Shown: positions 42,990 through 54,629 of the stretch, piece by piece | Layout of the letters: every line of letters begins with the position of its first letter | Position numbering within the stretch: the stretch's first letter is position 1 | From: Amorphophallus konjac | Lineage: Eukaryota; Streptophyta; Magnoliopsida; Alismatales; Araceae | Length of the DNA: 64,000 bases | Assembly: GCA_022559845.1 (NCBI GenBank) | Contig: CM040118.1 | Location: 235,523,224-235,587,223, forward strand | Reading direction: 5' to 3' | Translations under genes and position numbers: made by a program | The notes under the pieces: model-generated | The model's input: the letters and a program-made list of their open reading frames with translations, nothing else | Databases searched by the model: none | Told to the model about the DNA's origin: nothing

Positions 42990-45480
42990 AGGTTTATAAC
43001 AACGAGTGTATATACTTTAGAACAGCAAATGAGTAAGTGTGTACACTGAGGGAGTGTATAGACTTGTGAGTCTTCATGCGACCTCAGTGTATAGACTAGC
43101 TGAATAATGCATTAGCACAACAGGGGGAATGTGTGGACTTCTGTGAAATGTATAAAGCCATCGAGTGTATAGACTTAGAGATGTCAATTAGGCAAGTGTG
43201 TACAACGTGAGAGAGTGTATATACTTGTTGTGAAGAACATCAATGTGTAGACTTGCGAAGCATAACTGTATGCAGTGTATCGACTTCAATGAATTCAATG
43301 CATGCGCAGTGATGCAATGTATAGACTATGAAGATGGACTATTGCGTTGTACAGACTATGTGAAGACAAAGCTGTAGCGATGTATAGACTTCATGAACCA
43401 GAGCTGAAGCAGTGCATAGAGTTGCTGAAGTGTAATGCAATGTGCAGACATTGTTCAATGTATGGACTTTACAATGCAAACAGCAATGTATAGACATTTC
43501 AATCGACAGGCAGACAATGTACAGACTTGTACATGCTTCAGGACTAAGTATGGACTTGAATGAGCGAGCATGCAATGTATAGACTTGCTCAGCCTGAAGC
43601 AATGTGTAGACTTCAGCTCAAAGTCAATGTATAGACTTCAAAGTATGCAATTTACAGACTCTGCAGAACAGCAGCCAGTGTTTGGACTTAGGCAGGCTTC
43701 AACTCAATGAAAGCACGATGTACAGACTTGAATTCAAGTGATGCAACGTGTACAGACTTCATATGTGAAGCAGCCGCTGTACAGACTTAAGCAATATGAA
43801 GACTTGACAGACAACTGACGATGTATGGACTTCACGTGTGAAGACGTTGTGAATGCAAATGTAATGTACAGACTTCAAATATGCATGAGACTCTAAGAGA
43901 GATGGGCGATGTATAGACTTCACCAGACTTCACTCGATGAACAGACAATTTCATCAGTTGAAGAGGCAACAATATAAAACACTGAGATAATGTCAGTGCG
44001 TCGACTCCACGCTATTGCAGCGTCAACTCATCAGAATAAAAAGCAGAGACATTCAATGAATGGACTTGCCAAAAGAAACTCTGTACATACTAGATCAAAG
44101 CAAAGCAGTTGACTGTATGGACTTCCAGTGTGTAGACATACCAAAGACAACTGGTCGATGTACAGACTTGAACAAGGTAAAGTCTGTACATACTTGGAAG
44201 TTCACAGTGTGTAGACTTTGGCACAAGAAACGGCTGTACAGACTTTAGCTCAACAGCGATGTATAAAGTTTTGAAAGCTTGAACGACGAAGCATGCTGTA
44301 CAGACTTTGAGCGTTGTATAGACTTTGCGAAGCACATGCGTTGGCTGTACTGACTTCAGACTTGAACGTGTGTGCTGTGAACGATGTATACACTTGGAGG
44401 CCCTTGAAGGGTGTACAAACTTGAAGAACCGAAGCCAATGTAGAGACTTGACGAGTGGCTCAGCAATGTATAGACTTGGTGAGCTTCAGAGCACAATGTG
44501 CAGACTTTACCACTGTATGGACTTGAAGTTCTGAACGTAGGTAAAGGCTAGGATTGTATAGACTTGCACAGTGCTGCCAATGTATAGACTTCCAATGAAT
44601 GCAACCGCTGTACAGACTTGCTCAAATAGACCGATGTATAGACTTGCCAACGAGAGGGCTGTACAGACTCGGAAGGCTTGAAGTCGATGTACAGACTTGG
44701 AAACCGATTTGCAAAGGCTGATGTATAGACTTGAAGGTTCACAGGATGTATAGACTTCAAATGCAACAGAAGACTCTGTATAGACTTTGAAGATGCAAGT
44801 GATGTGTAGACTTTGAAGTTCAACTAGATGTATAGACTTGGAAGATGAAAGGCGATGTGTGGACTTTGAAATGAACGGGAGACTGTATAGACTTGGCCCC
44901 TTGAAGAGTGTATAGACTTCAGATATGCAAGCTACAGTGCCGTTGTATGGACTTGATCTTCAAGGAATGGCTGTACAGACTTTGAAGGCTTTGGCGGAGG
45001 ATGTACAGACTTTGAATATGAAAACCAATGTACAGACTTCAGGTGACGACCAATGTACATACTTTGAGTATGAAGACCAATGTTCAGACATTGAATATGA
45101 AGATCAATGTATGGACTTGGAAAACAAAGGGGGCGTCGACCCATCAGAAGGGAGCGTCGACACATCACTGTCCAGACTATGCAGAAGACGGTGAGCCATG
45201 TGCAGACTTTGAAGCTTAACAGAGACACAGGATGTACAGACTTCATAAAATGCATGCTATTCAATGTACACACTTTGAATTCATGCAAGGTGTGCGATGT
45301 ATATACTTCAAATTTAACAGAAGACTCTGTATGGACTTGGCCTGTGAACAGACTTCAGTTGATGAACGATGCATGCTATGCAATGTGTGGACTTGACATG
45401 CCTACTGAAGGCGATGTACATACCTGCTGCGTGATGCTGACTTATGTAAGTGTATGCAGTGTATAGACTACACTTATATG
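42990..45480 (+). repeat. TGTATAGACTT word array, 3' LTR U3
   Basis: I counted about 75 matches to the loose consensus TGTA(C/T)(A/G)GACTT over 2.5 kb, mean spacing about 33 bases but irregular (about 15 to 90). Only the 11-13 base word is conserved; spacers are unrelated, which separates it from an ordinary tandem repeat. The word is read as AAGTCTATACA on the element's sense strand. GGGTCGACCC-related sites occur at 45130-45165 and 45483-45515. Confidence 0.92.
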
Positions 45481-45795
45481 GGGAGTCAACCCATCTAGAA
45501 AGGGGGTCGACCCACACTATGCTGACTGTGATGATGCAAGGATGTTTAGCCTGAACAGAATTCAATAAGCAGAATAAAACAGCTGATGTATATGCATGTG
45601 AATACTTTATGCAGCAGATAACATGTGAACATCAAATGCAATGCTTTAATAAATAGACTGAACATCAGAATGACTGAACATATGAAGATGACTCACACAT
45701 CAGGATAACTCACAGTGATTAACTCACAACAAAAAACAATCATCAAATGATTAAATCACATCTAAGTAAATCATCAAAACCCCAAGGGCACAACA

Positions 45796-45809
45796 ATCTC
45801 CCCCTTTTT
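45796..45809 (-). other. Polypurine tract of the non-autonomous element
   Basis: The minus strand reads AAAAAGGGGGAGAT directly before the 3' LTR. Similar AAAGGGGGAG-type tracts recur inward near 45862, 46006 and 46083. Confidence 0.85.
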
Positions 45810-48221
45810 GATGATGGCAACACTACACTGTGAGTAATTCTGATGACACAAACTATTCTCCCCCTTTGACTTCATCAAAAAGAAAATAGTTTGAGAAGTT
45901 AAAGCATGTTTTAAAAATTCAGTCAATTTCTCCTCCTTGCAATAAACAAGATGAACCATGGAGAGGTATGAATGCAGAAATACAGATGCAACTAGAAGTG
46001 CAATACCTCCCCCTAAATATATGAATGCAAAGACACAATTGTTACCAATTGAGATGAACATGATTCAATTATTACAAGGAAGCTCCCCCTGAGTAGATGC
46101 CAATTGATATGCATCTGTTGCATTTCTCCCAATTGATATGGGTGAGAGGGAGGCCACAGAGGCATTCAAGGATAAGTTCAGGTCAATGAATCAAGGACAG
46201 TGAGCAGAAGAGCTCCAAGCACAAGAAGTTCAACAAGATTTTCAAGGAGATATCAATCTCATAAATCCAAAATATAATTTTTCAAGGTCTTCCATTATAA
46301 GGGCTTATGAATGAAGTTTATTGATCAGCATGGTTTAAACATGATATATGCAGAGTTTATCAATAAAATTCTGTATTGATATCTAAAACCATGGTTTAAT
46401 AAAAATGAACTAAGCCTTCATTTTTATCTTGATTAACCTCCCTTTCTCTTACATAATCAAATTTATTGACTTCAATCGGAATTACATGCACTAGAATTGA
46501 GATCAAGCATTTATGAAGTCATGTGAATTTGTCTAGGGTTGTAGCAATTTGATTTTAGTATCAATATTCAGATATTTCAATTTGTTCAACAGTTTTCATG
46601 CTACAAATTTTACAAGCACTCTAGTTCAGTGCACACCTTGTAACTAGAGGATATACCTTGATCAGAGGCCAATATCTCTAAGCACTTAGTGTGACTAACT
46701 GTCATGCTTTATATAAACAGAGGTAGCATTTACACATCATGACACACTTCAAATCATTTCTTGATGAGTGATTTATATTTCTCAGTGTGCATGCCATTGC
46801 TCTGCCTGATTAACACTCATCTCAAGCAGAGTTAACTATGGCACCTCATGACACAGTCCTTTGGACATGTGTTTCTCAGTGACCAAAGTCATTGCTCTGA
46901 CAGATATTACTCTTTAGACATTTCAGAGAAATTCATTTTCTTCAAAACAATACTAACTACATGTACTTAATCAATTAAAGCCATGAATTCAATAGTGCAG
47001 ATTTCAGAAGTTTTTACAAGACACATCATGAAACAGTTGGTTAAAGTTTATTAAACATGATTCAGATAATTTTTAAGAAATTTTAAATTCAACTTCAATG
47101 AATACATTATACTTAAACCAGCTGAGTTATTTCAGTCATTCATAAAATCGTATAATAGAAGATTCCTAATTCAAAAGTTTTTAGATTTATGATTGAGATA
47201 GTCCCATTGAAATCTTCATGAGAGATTGATAGAATTCAGAAATCAAATGATAGAGGAGATTTTGAAACCCATTGTTTTCAAATTATGATCAAGGCTTTTC
47301 AACAAAGTCAATAAGAAAGGATATGCAATGAATTCTCACAAGAGTATGCATTTGACAACCTACATGCAATGCATTGACTCCCCCTGACAATATGCATTCA
47401 GTCACTCTTTTTGGTATTTTTCAATGAAATGCAATGCAATTAACTCCATGTATGCAAACATGCAAAGACTCAACATTGAATGCTATGCAAAGACATGCAA
47501 TTAATTCCCCCAGAAAACATGCAATGTTTTGCACTGAAGACTGAACATATGACAATGTGACTTATGCTCAATCAGACTGCCCTATTAAGCAAAGTGACCC
47601 ATGGTACCAGGCGGAGCACTTGGTCTAAAAGACCACCTCACACATAGCAAGAACCTCCAGACAGATTTCCCTACCTTTTGGTAGCTTACCATTTATATAC
47701 CATAGAGGTCAATCATGATAATTCAACATGCAGTCCTATATGCAATCCAGATTTTCAGTGAGCTATGCAACAGACAAATTTCAAACCACATTCATATGCA
47801 GTTCAAATTTTTTTTCAGAAATTTCAGAATGCAATTTGTTTTCAGAGATTACGCATAACAACAATTATCAAACAATTGCAATTGGCATATGTATGCATCA
47901 GATGCAGACAACCCTTTTAAATCTGATATTTGCACAGAACACTCAGCAAGTGTATGATCAGAAAATGATGCAAATGGCAGATGATGAATGAAAATGCAAA
48001 ATCAGATCTAATGTGCTATGCAATAAGACTAAGAACAAGAAGTGTAAGAAATTTACCTGAAAGATTCAGGAGGAGTTTTCCTCTTGAGTGCCTTGGATTG
48101 TTACCCCTCTTTATTCTTCAGCTTCCAAGGCACACCTACAAGTTAGCAACCTATTTTGCACAAATAGGCACCCAAGAAGTCTTGGGTCCTGACATGGCAG
48201 TATCACTTCTAGCAGGTTTTC
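45810..48221 (-). other. Long AT-rich 3' interior without coding capacity
   Basis: About 2.4 kb with no retroelement domain on either strand. Phrases such as ATGCAATGAATTC and GACTCCCCCTGACA recur. At 48150-48190 the minus strand still shows a GPKTSWVP-like end of gag, where protease would normally begin, so pol is missing from exactly this point. Confidence 0.75.
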
Positions 48222-50586
48222 TCAGCACATTTTAACTTGATGATCATTAAATTTCATCAGAGGATAACCATCCATCAAGTGTCCAGATTTGCCATAATGA
48301 TGGCAAGAAGCAGCAATTTTCAGATCTGATTTATGCACATTTTTGTTAGCATGAATTCTATGTGCATATGCATGAAATCTTTTTTTAACAGAATGAAAAT
48401 TCTGTTTAACAAAACCAGTTTGGTTTTGATATTCTGCCAGCCAACAGGTTGCAGTCCTGTGACTTGGCTTTCCACAGTTATAGCATGAAAAAACAGACTT
48501 TAGGTTCTTTTTATGCACATCATCATGAACATGAATTTTATGTGCATTGGCATAGAGATTTCTGTTATTTGCATGACCAAACTATTTTCCATAATCAAAA
48601 CATTCAAAGTTTTTCCTTTTAAAAATAACTTTGCTCTTTCTGAGAGCATTTGTACTTGCAGGGAATTTAAACCTTTCAGAGATGAAATTTCTCCCTTGAG
48701 CATGCCAACAGTCATTGACTGTGTGGCCATGCTTTCCACAGTGAGAGCAATTGAGAGAATTTCTTCTATAAGAACCTGACCAGCATTCAGAGGCCTTGTG
48801 ACCAGTTCTGTTGCAGTTAAAGCAGATGATGAGCTGGTTCCTTGAAACCGATTTATTCTTATTAAAAACATGCTGATTTGAAAAGTATTTTGTATGATTT
48901 GAACATGATTTTTCCTTGACACTTGCAAACCAGCAATGAGCAGTAGTGTGTCCGACTTTATCACAATTAGAACATGTGACATTCTTTTTCTGACCAGACA
49001 CAGATTTTCTACCATGCTTTTTGTCATCTTGTTTCATCAGAAAACAGTTACTCATAAAGTGTCCATGCCTACCACAATAATGACAGGAGCCATTTGATTT
49101 CTTTAAAGCATGGCATTTATCAGATGAGTTTTTAGCATTCAGACTGTTCCTTTGAATTTTTGATGTTTTATATTTTTTATTTTGTTTTTCTGTTTTCTTA
49201 GCCTTGTACTGAGGTGGTGATGAAGTAGAAGGCTTTTCCTGTTCAGATGATTTAACGAAAACCATTTTTAGCTTGTATCCATCAACCTTTTTCGACTTTT
49301 CAATTTATTTTTCGGTTCTCTGAACAGTAGACTGAGAAACAGGTGGCTTCTGAGACGTGTGAGAAGTAGAGCTAGCAACAAAGGATGTATGAATTTTATC
49401 TTCAAAATTCTTTTTATTTACAGGGTTATAGCCTAACCCCTCCTTCTGAAAATTGACTTTTACTCCCAGCAGTTTGTTCAGATTATCTTACCCACTAACA
49501 AATTTAGACAAGGAGTTTTTTAAATCTTGAATTTCATTTTCTTGAGAGGAAATGTGTAACTCATAACTGGCAATCTCTTGCTCACTGCAATTCATAGCTT
49601 CATTCAAAACTTTATTAGCTGTTTTGTATTTTTCAATTTCTTGTTCCAAATTGCTCAGTTTTTCAGGGTCTTCAACACAAACACTTTTTCCTCTTTATAA
49701 GGCTAGCAGTCTCTCAGACATAGTGCAGTTCAGCATTTTTAACTTCTCATTTTCTTCCTTAAGCTTATCATTTTGAACCAATTCATTTATTAGAAGCTGA
49801 TCTTCTGAATTGACTTCATACTTTCTTCCAGCCTCAAGTTCCTTCAAACCTTTTTGCTGTTTTTCAAGATCTCTCTGTAATTCTATGTTTACATATTTTA
49901 TGGCATTAGATTTTTCAGCAAGCAGGTTCTTCTCTTGCTCAAGTTTCTCACATTTTCCTTCACTCTCAATGATAGATTTTCTGAGACTCTTTTTCAGATT
50001 TTAACGATTCAACTTGTCTCTTGAGCTTTTGATTATCAGACAGACAAGCATCATGAGATTGTGTCAACTCTAGACATTTTCTACAAGGAGAACTTGAACT
50101 TTCTAACCCAATACTCTTTTTCAATTTTTTATACTGACTTCTTAAAATTTCATGAGATTCAAGCAATTCAGCATATGCATTTTCCCAGTCATCTAAAGTA
50201 TAGTTCTCAAAGAGATTTACCTCATCATCATTATCTTCTTCATTTTGGCTGCCACTTTGATTGCTTCTGTCAGCCATCATGCATCTGTCCTCATTTCTCT
50301 TCTGAGTTCGCTTCAGCATGTCCAGAATATCTTTAGCAGAGCTGCAATCTAAGAAACATGAATGAAAAGCTCTATCAGTAGCTGCCTTCATTAGATTTAT
50401 AGCTATCTGATTCTCTTCATGCATTGATTTATGAATGTCAGTCCATTTGGACTTTTTCTTTGGTAGTTCATGAGGACCGTGTGAAATCACTTTCCACAGG
50501 TCTGGATTAACAGATTTAGCATATTTTTTTAGACTAGCAAACCATACACTAAAATTGGAACCGTAGAAAACTGGTGGTTCACCCAT
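48222..50586 (-). pseudogene. SIRE-type gag with five to seven zinc knuckles
   Basis: ATG at 50586 opens MGEPPVFYGSNFSVWFASLK, open for 206 codons to 49966. This part has the conserved LDDWENAYAELLESHE block and the start of a coiled coil. 49965-49266 is coiled-coil sequence with frame breaks. 49265-48222 reads in one frame with a stop at 48582 and carries intact knuckles CHYCGRHGHFMSNC, CSNCDKVGHTTAHC, CFNCNRTGHKASEC, CSHCGKHGHTVNDC and CYNCGKPSHRTATC. Two are degenerate (CFDYGK..., CHHYGKSGHLMDGY). Gag of this group normally has one or two. The protein would package RNA; it is now broken. Confidence 0.88.
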
Positions 50587-50692
50587 GGAAACAGATCAGA
50601 TATAATGCACCAGGAATATTGATGCACCAAAAGCAAATAAGCACCGAAGACTGTAGGATCGGATCTGCAGGTCGCTGGACCTTCTATGCAGA

Positions 50693-50710
50693 CACCGCTC
50701 TGATACCAAT
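50693..50710 (-). other. tRNA primer-binding site (initiator Met), non-autonomous element
   Basis: The minus strand after the 5' LTR reads ATTGGTATCAGAGCGGTG, matching the initiator Met tRNA 3' end over TGGTATCAGAGC. Confidence 0.93.
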
Positions 50711-50920
50711 TGATAGTGTGCTATGCCCGGATACAGAGGGGGGTGAATGTATCCCCTTCAGAAATAATGCCCAAATTAAAACACAAATGCTAGACGCAAT
50801 CACAGAATAAAACTAATTCAATTAAACTCATGAGCAAACACATGGAGCGCGCCTAAGCAATCATCTAGCGGAAGCAAACACACAGACAAACCACTGCTCA
50901 AGAGATTTTTTAGGTGGTTC

Positions 50921-51186
50921 GGTCACCAAGACCTACGTCAACCCCTCACTCCCAACCGGAGTGAGGCTTCCACTAGCACAAGCTAGAAAGCAGACTCAGT
51001 CTGCAAACAAGTTGCTGCCACACAGCTTGACCAGGGGAATAGCCTCCCCTCTTCCTCCCAACCGGAGGGACACCCCAAGTGACTCCCAGCCACTTGGAAA
51101 CCAGAGGTCGAAGACCTCTCTTCCTCCAGACCAGGAGGGACCCCTGGACTTGCAACCCACAAGCCCAGAACCAGAGATCAGATCTC
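50921..51186. repeat. R/U5 hairpin units, 5' LTR
   Basis: GGTC/GACC at 50921-50933, CCTCACTC/GAGTGAGG at 50944-50966, GCAGACT/AGTCTGC near 50991-51005, AAGTG/CACTT at 51077-51095, AGAGGTC/GACCTCT at 51103-51119, CCTCC/GGAGG at 51123-51138 and GAGATC/GATCTC at 51174-51186. Arms are perfect or nearly so, loops are 1-9 bases. Confidence 0.82.
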
Positions 51187-51653
51187 CCTTCTCCTGAGTC
51201 CACAGGAGGAACCCGACCTCACTACTGAGAATCGGAAGAACAATAGTAGCCTGAGTAACAAAAAGAAAAATAACAAAACATAAAAAGCACAGCGACAAAA
51301 GCTAGAAATGAAACACAAGAAATATAGCTGTCAATGAGCATAGTCGTTCTGGATTTGATCCACGAATAGACTGAACAGATCGTCAATAGAACTCCCCCCT
51401 CTCTTCCTTTCTTCCTCTTCTTTCTTCTTCTCAGCTCACGCAATCTTTCTCTTCTCTGCTCTCCTTTTCACTCTCACTGTCTTTCTCTTTTCTTTTAATC
51501 CTCACGAACTCTCTCTTTATCTTTTTCTTCTGCTGCTCTCACTCTCTATCTTCACTCTTCTTCTTCTTCTTTCTTCTTCTTCTGCTTCTCTTCACACAGT
51601 CTAGATCAGCCCTCTTCTATTCTTGTTATATCTCTTTAGTGGACGAAGGCTTC

Positions 51654-51661
51654 TATTTATA
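51654..51661 (-). promoter_or_regulatory. TATA box of the 5' LTR
   Basis: The minus strand reads GATATAAATAGAAGCC, a strong TATA context, about 900 bases before the LTR end and just downstream of the word array. Confidence 0.7.
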
Positions 51662-51829
51662 TCAGCTTCAGCAGGTGCTAAGGCGTGTGTCCTTTAGGTT
51701 CCCGCCCAGAGAGCACCTCGGATCACGTGCCAGGAATCATCCTCGGTTCACGCGCACAGTCATTAACCTGAGTCATCTGCAGACAGAGATAAAACGAAAT
51801 GAAACGAATTAGTTAGTTCAGGTTTATAA

Positions 51830-54300
51830 CAACGAGTGTATATACTTTAGAACAGCAAATGAGTAAGTGTGTACACTGAGGGAGTGTATAGACTTGTGAG
51901 TCTTCATGCGACCTTAGTGTATAGACTAGCTGAATAATGCATTAGCACAACAGGGGGAATGTGTAGACTTCTGTGAAATGTATAAAGCCATCGAGTGTAT
52001 AGACTTAGATATGTCAATTAGGCAAGTGTGTACAACGTGAGAGAGTGTATATACTTATTGTGAAGAACAGCAATGTGTGGACTTGCGAAGCATAACTGTA
52101 TGCAGTGTATCGACTTCAATGAATTCAATGCATGCACAGTGATGCAATGTATAGACTATGAAGATGGACTATTGCGTTGTACAGACTATGTAAAGACAAA
52201 GCTGTAGCGATGTATAGACTTCATGAATCAGAGCTGAAGCAGTGTATAGAGTTGCTAAAGTGTAATGCAATGTGCAGACATTGTTCAATGTATGGACTTT
52301 ACAATGCAAACAACAATGTATAGACATTTCAATCGATAGGCAGACAATGTACATACTTGTACATGCTTCAGGACTAAGTATGGACTTGAATAAGCGAGCA
52401 TGCAATGTATAGACTTGCTCAACCTGAAGCAATGTGTAGACTTCAGCTCAAAGCCAATGTATAGACTTCAAAGTATGCAATTTACAGACTATGAAGAACA
52501 GCAACCGGTGTATGGACTTAGGCAGGCTTCAACTCAATGAAAGCACGATGTACAGACTTGAATTCAAGTGATGCAGAGTGTACAGACTTCATATGTGAAG
52601 CAGCCGCTGTACAGACTTAAGCAATATGAAGACTTGATAGACAACTGACGATGTATGGACTTCACGTGTGAAGACGTTGTGAATGCAAATGCAATGTACA
52701 GACTTCAAATATGCATGAGACTCTATGAGAGATGGGCGCTGTATATACTTCACCAGACTTCACTCGATGTACAGACAATTTCATCAGTTGAAGAGGCAAT
52801 AATATAAAACACTGAGATAATGTCAGTGCGTCGACTCCACGCTATTACAGCGTCAACTCATCAGAATAAAAAGCAGAGACATTCAATGTATGGACTTGCC
52901 AAAAGAAACTCTGTACATACTAGATCAAAGCAAAGCAGTTGACTGTATGGACTTCCAGTGTGTAGACATACCAAAGACAACTGGTCGATGTACAGACTTG
53001 AACAAGGTAAAGTCTGTACAGACTTGGAAGTTCACAGTGTGTAGACTTTGGCACAAGAAACGGCTGTACAGACTTTAGCTCAACAGCGATGTATAGAGTT
53101 TTAAAAGCTTGAACGACAAAGCATGCTGTACAGACTTTGAGCGTTGTATAGACTTTGCGAAGCACATGCCTTGGCTGTACAGACTTCAGACTTGAACGTG
53201 TGTGCTGTGAACGATGTATACACTTGGAGGCCCTTGAAGGGTGTACAAACTTGAAGAACCGAAGCCAATGTAGAGACTTGACGAGTGGCTCAGCAATGTA
53301 TAGACTTGGTGAGCTTCAGAGCACAATGTGCAGACTTTACCACTGTATGGACTTGAAGTTCTGAACGTAGGTAAAGGCTGGGATTGTATAGACTTGCACA
53401 GTGCTGCCAATGTATAGACTTCCAATGAATGCAACCGCTGTACAGACTTGCTCAAACAGACCGATGTATAGACTTGCCAACGAGAGGGCTGTACAGACTC
53501 GGAAGGCTTGAAGTCGATGTACAGACTTGGAAACCGATTTGCAAAGGCTGATGTATAGACTTGAAGGTTCACATGATGTATAGACTTCAAATGCAACAGA
53601 AGACTCTGTATGGACTTTGAAGATGCAAGCGATGTGTAGACTTTGAAGTTCAACTGGATGTATAGACTTGGAAGATGAAAGGCGATGTGTGGACTTTGAA
53701 ATGAACGGGAGACTGTATAGACTTGGCCCCTTGAAGGGTGTATAGACTTCAGATGTGCAAGCTACAGTGCCGTTGTATGGACTTGATCTTCAAGGAATGG
53801 TTGTACAGACTTTGAAGGCTTTGGCGGAGGATGTACAGACTTTGAATATGAAAACCAATGTACGGACTTCAGGTGAAGACCAATGTACATACTTTGAGTA
53901 TGAAGATCAATGTTCAGACTTTGAATATGAAGATCAATGTATGGACTTGGAAAACAAAGAGGGTGTCGACCCATCAGAAGGGAGCGTCGACCCATCACTG
54001 TCCAGACTATGCAGAGACGGTGAGCCATGTGCAGACTTTGAAGCTTAACAGAGACACAGGATGTACAGACTTCATGAAATGCATGCTATTCAATGTACAC
54101 ACTTTGAATTCATGCAAGGTGTGCGATGTATATACTTCAAATCCAACAGAAGACTTTGTATGGACTTGGCCAGTGAACAGACTTCAGTTGATGAACGATG
54201 CATGCTATGCAATGTGTGGACTTGACATGCCTACTGAATGCGATGTACATACCTACTGCGTGATGCTGACTTATGTAAGTGTATGCAGTGTATAGACTAC
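51830..54300 (+). repeat. TGTATAGACTT word array, 5' LTR U3
   Basis: Same array as in the other LTR, with small differences between copies. For example a perfect palindrome AAGTCTGTACAGACTT stands at about 53011, where the partner LTR has AAGTCTGTACATACTT. Confidence 0.92.
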
Positions 54301-54624
54301 ACTTATCTGGGGAGTCGACCCATCTAGAAAGGGGGTCGACCCACACTATGCTGACTGTGATGATGCAAGGATGTTTAGCCTGAACAGAATTCAATAAGTA
54401 GAATAAAACAGCTGATGTATATGCATGTGAATACTTTATGCAGCAGATAACATGTGAACATCAAATGCAATGCTTTAATAAACAGACTGAACATCAGAAT
54501 GACTGAACATATGAAGATGACTCACACATTAGGATAACTCACAGTGATTAACTTACAACAAAAATCAATCATCAAATGATTAAATCACATCTAAGCCAAT
54601 CATCAAAACCCCAGGGGCACAACA

Positions 54625-54629
54625 TCAAC
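54625..54629 (+). repeat. Target-site duplication TCAAC, right
   Basis: Matches 41876-41880. Removing the element and one TCAAC restores a continuous GAATGGTC ... ACCGCAC foldback unit of the host sequence. Confidence 0.9.

Larger units (their letters stand above)
41881..45795 (-). repeat. 3' LTR of the non-autonomous element
   Basis: In element orientation it opens TGTTGTGCCCTTGGGG and closes GCACACTATCA at 41881. U3 is about 2.95 kb and is filled by the TGTATAGACTT word array. The expected TATA position reads TATTAATA (42834-42841), where the 5' LTR has TATAAATA. Downstream lie a C/T-rich zone and R/U5 hairpins (42112-42367). Confidence 0.93.
41881..54624 (-). mobile_element. Complete 12.7 kb copia-type element without pol (non-autonomous)
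   Basis: Two LTRs of 3915 and 3914 bp flank a 4.9 kb interior. The direct duplication TCAAC sits on both outer sides (41876-41880 and 54625-54629). The primer site and purine tract are in place on the minus strand. The interior encodes only a SIRE-type gag with many zinc knuckles; no protease, integrase, reverse transcriptase or RNase H motif is present. LTR identity is about 97% (15 differences in the first 540 aligned bases). It must have been mobilised by enzymes supplied in trans, plausibly by relatives like the element at 59882. Confidence 0.93.
50711..54624 (-). repeat. 5' LTR of the non-autonomous element
   Basis: Aligned end to end with 41881-45795, with about 3% differences by eye. 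It lies upstream of gag in element orientation and keeps a TATAAATA box. Its U3 holds the same word array (51830-54300) and its R/U5 the same hairpin units (50921-51186). Confidence 0.93.
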
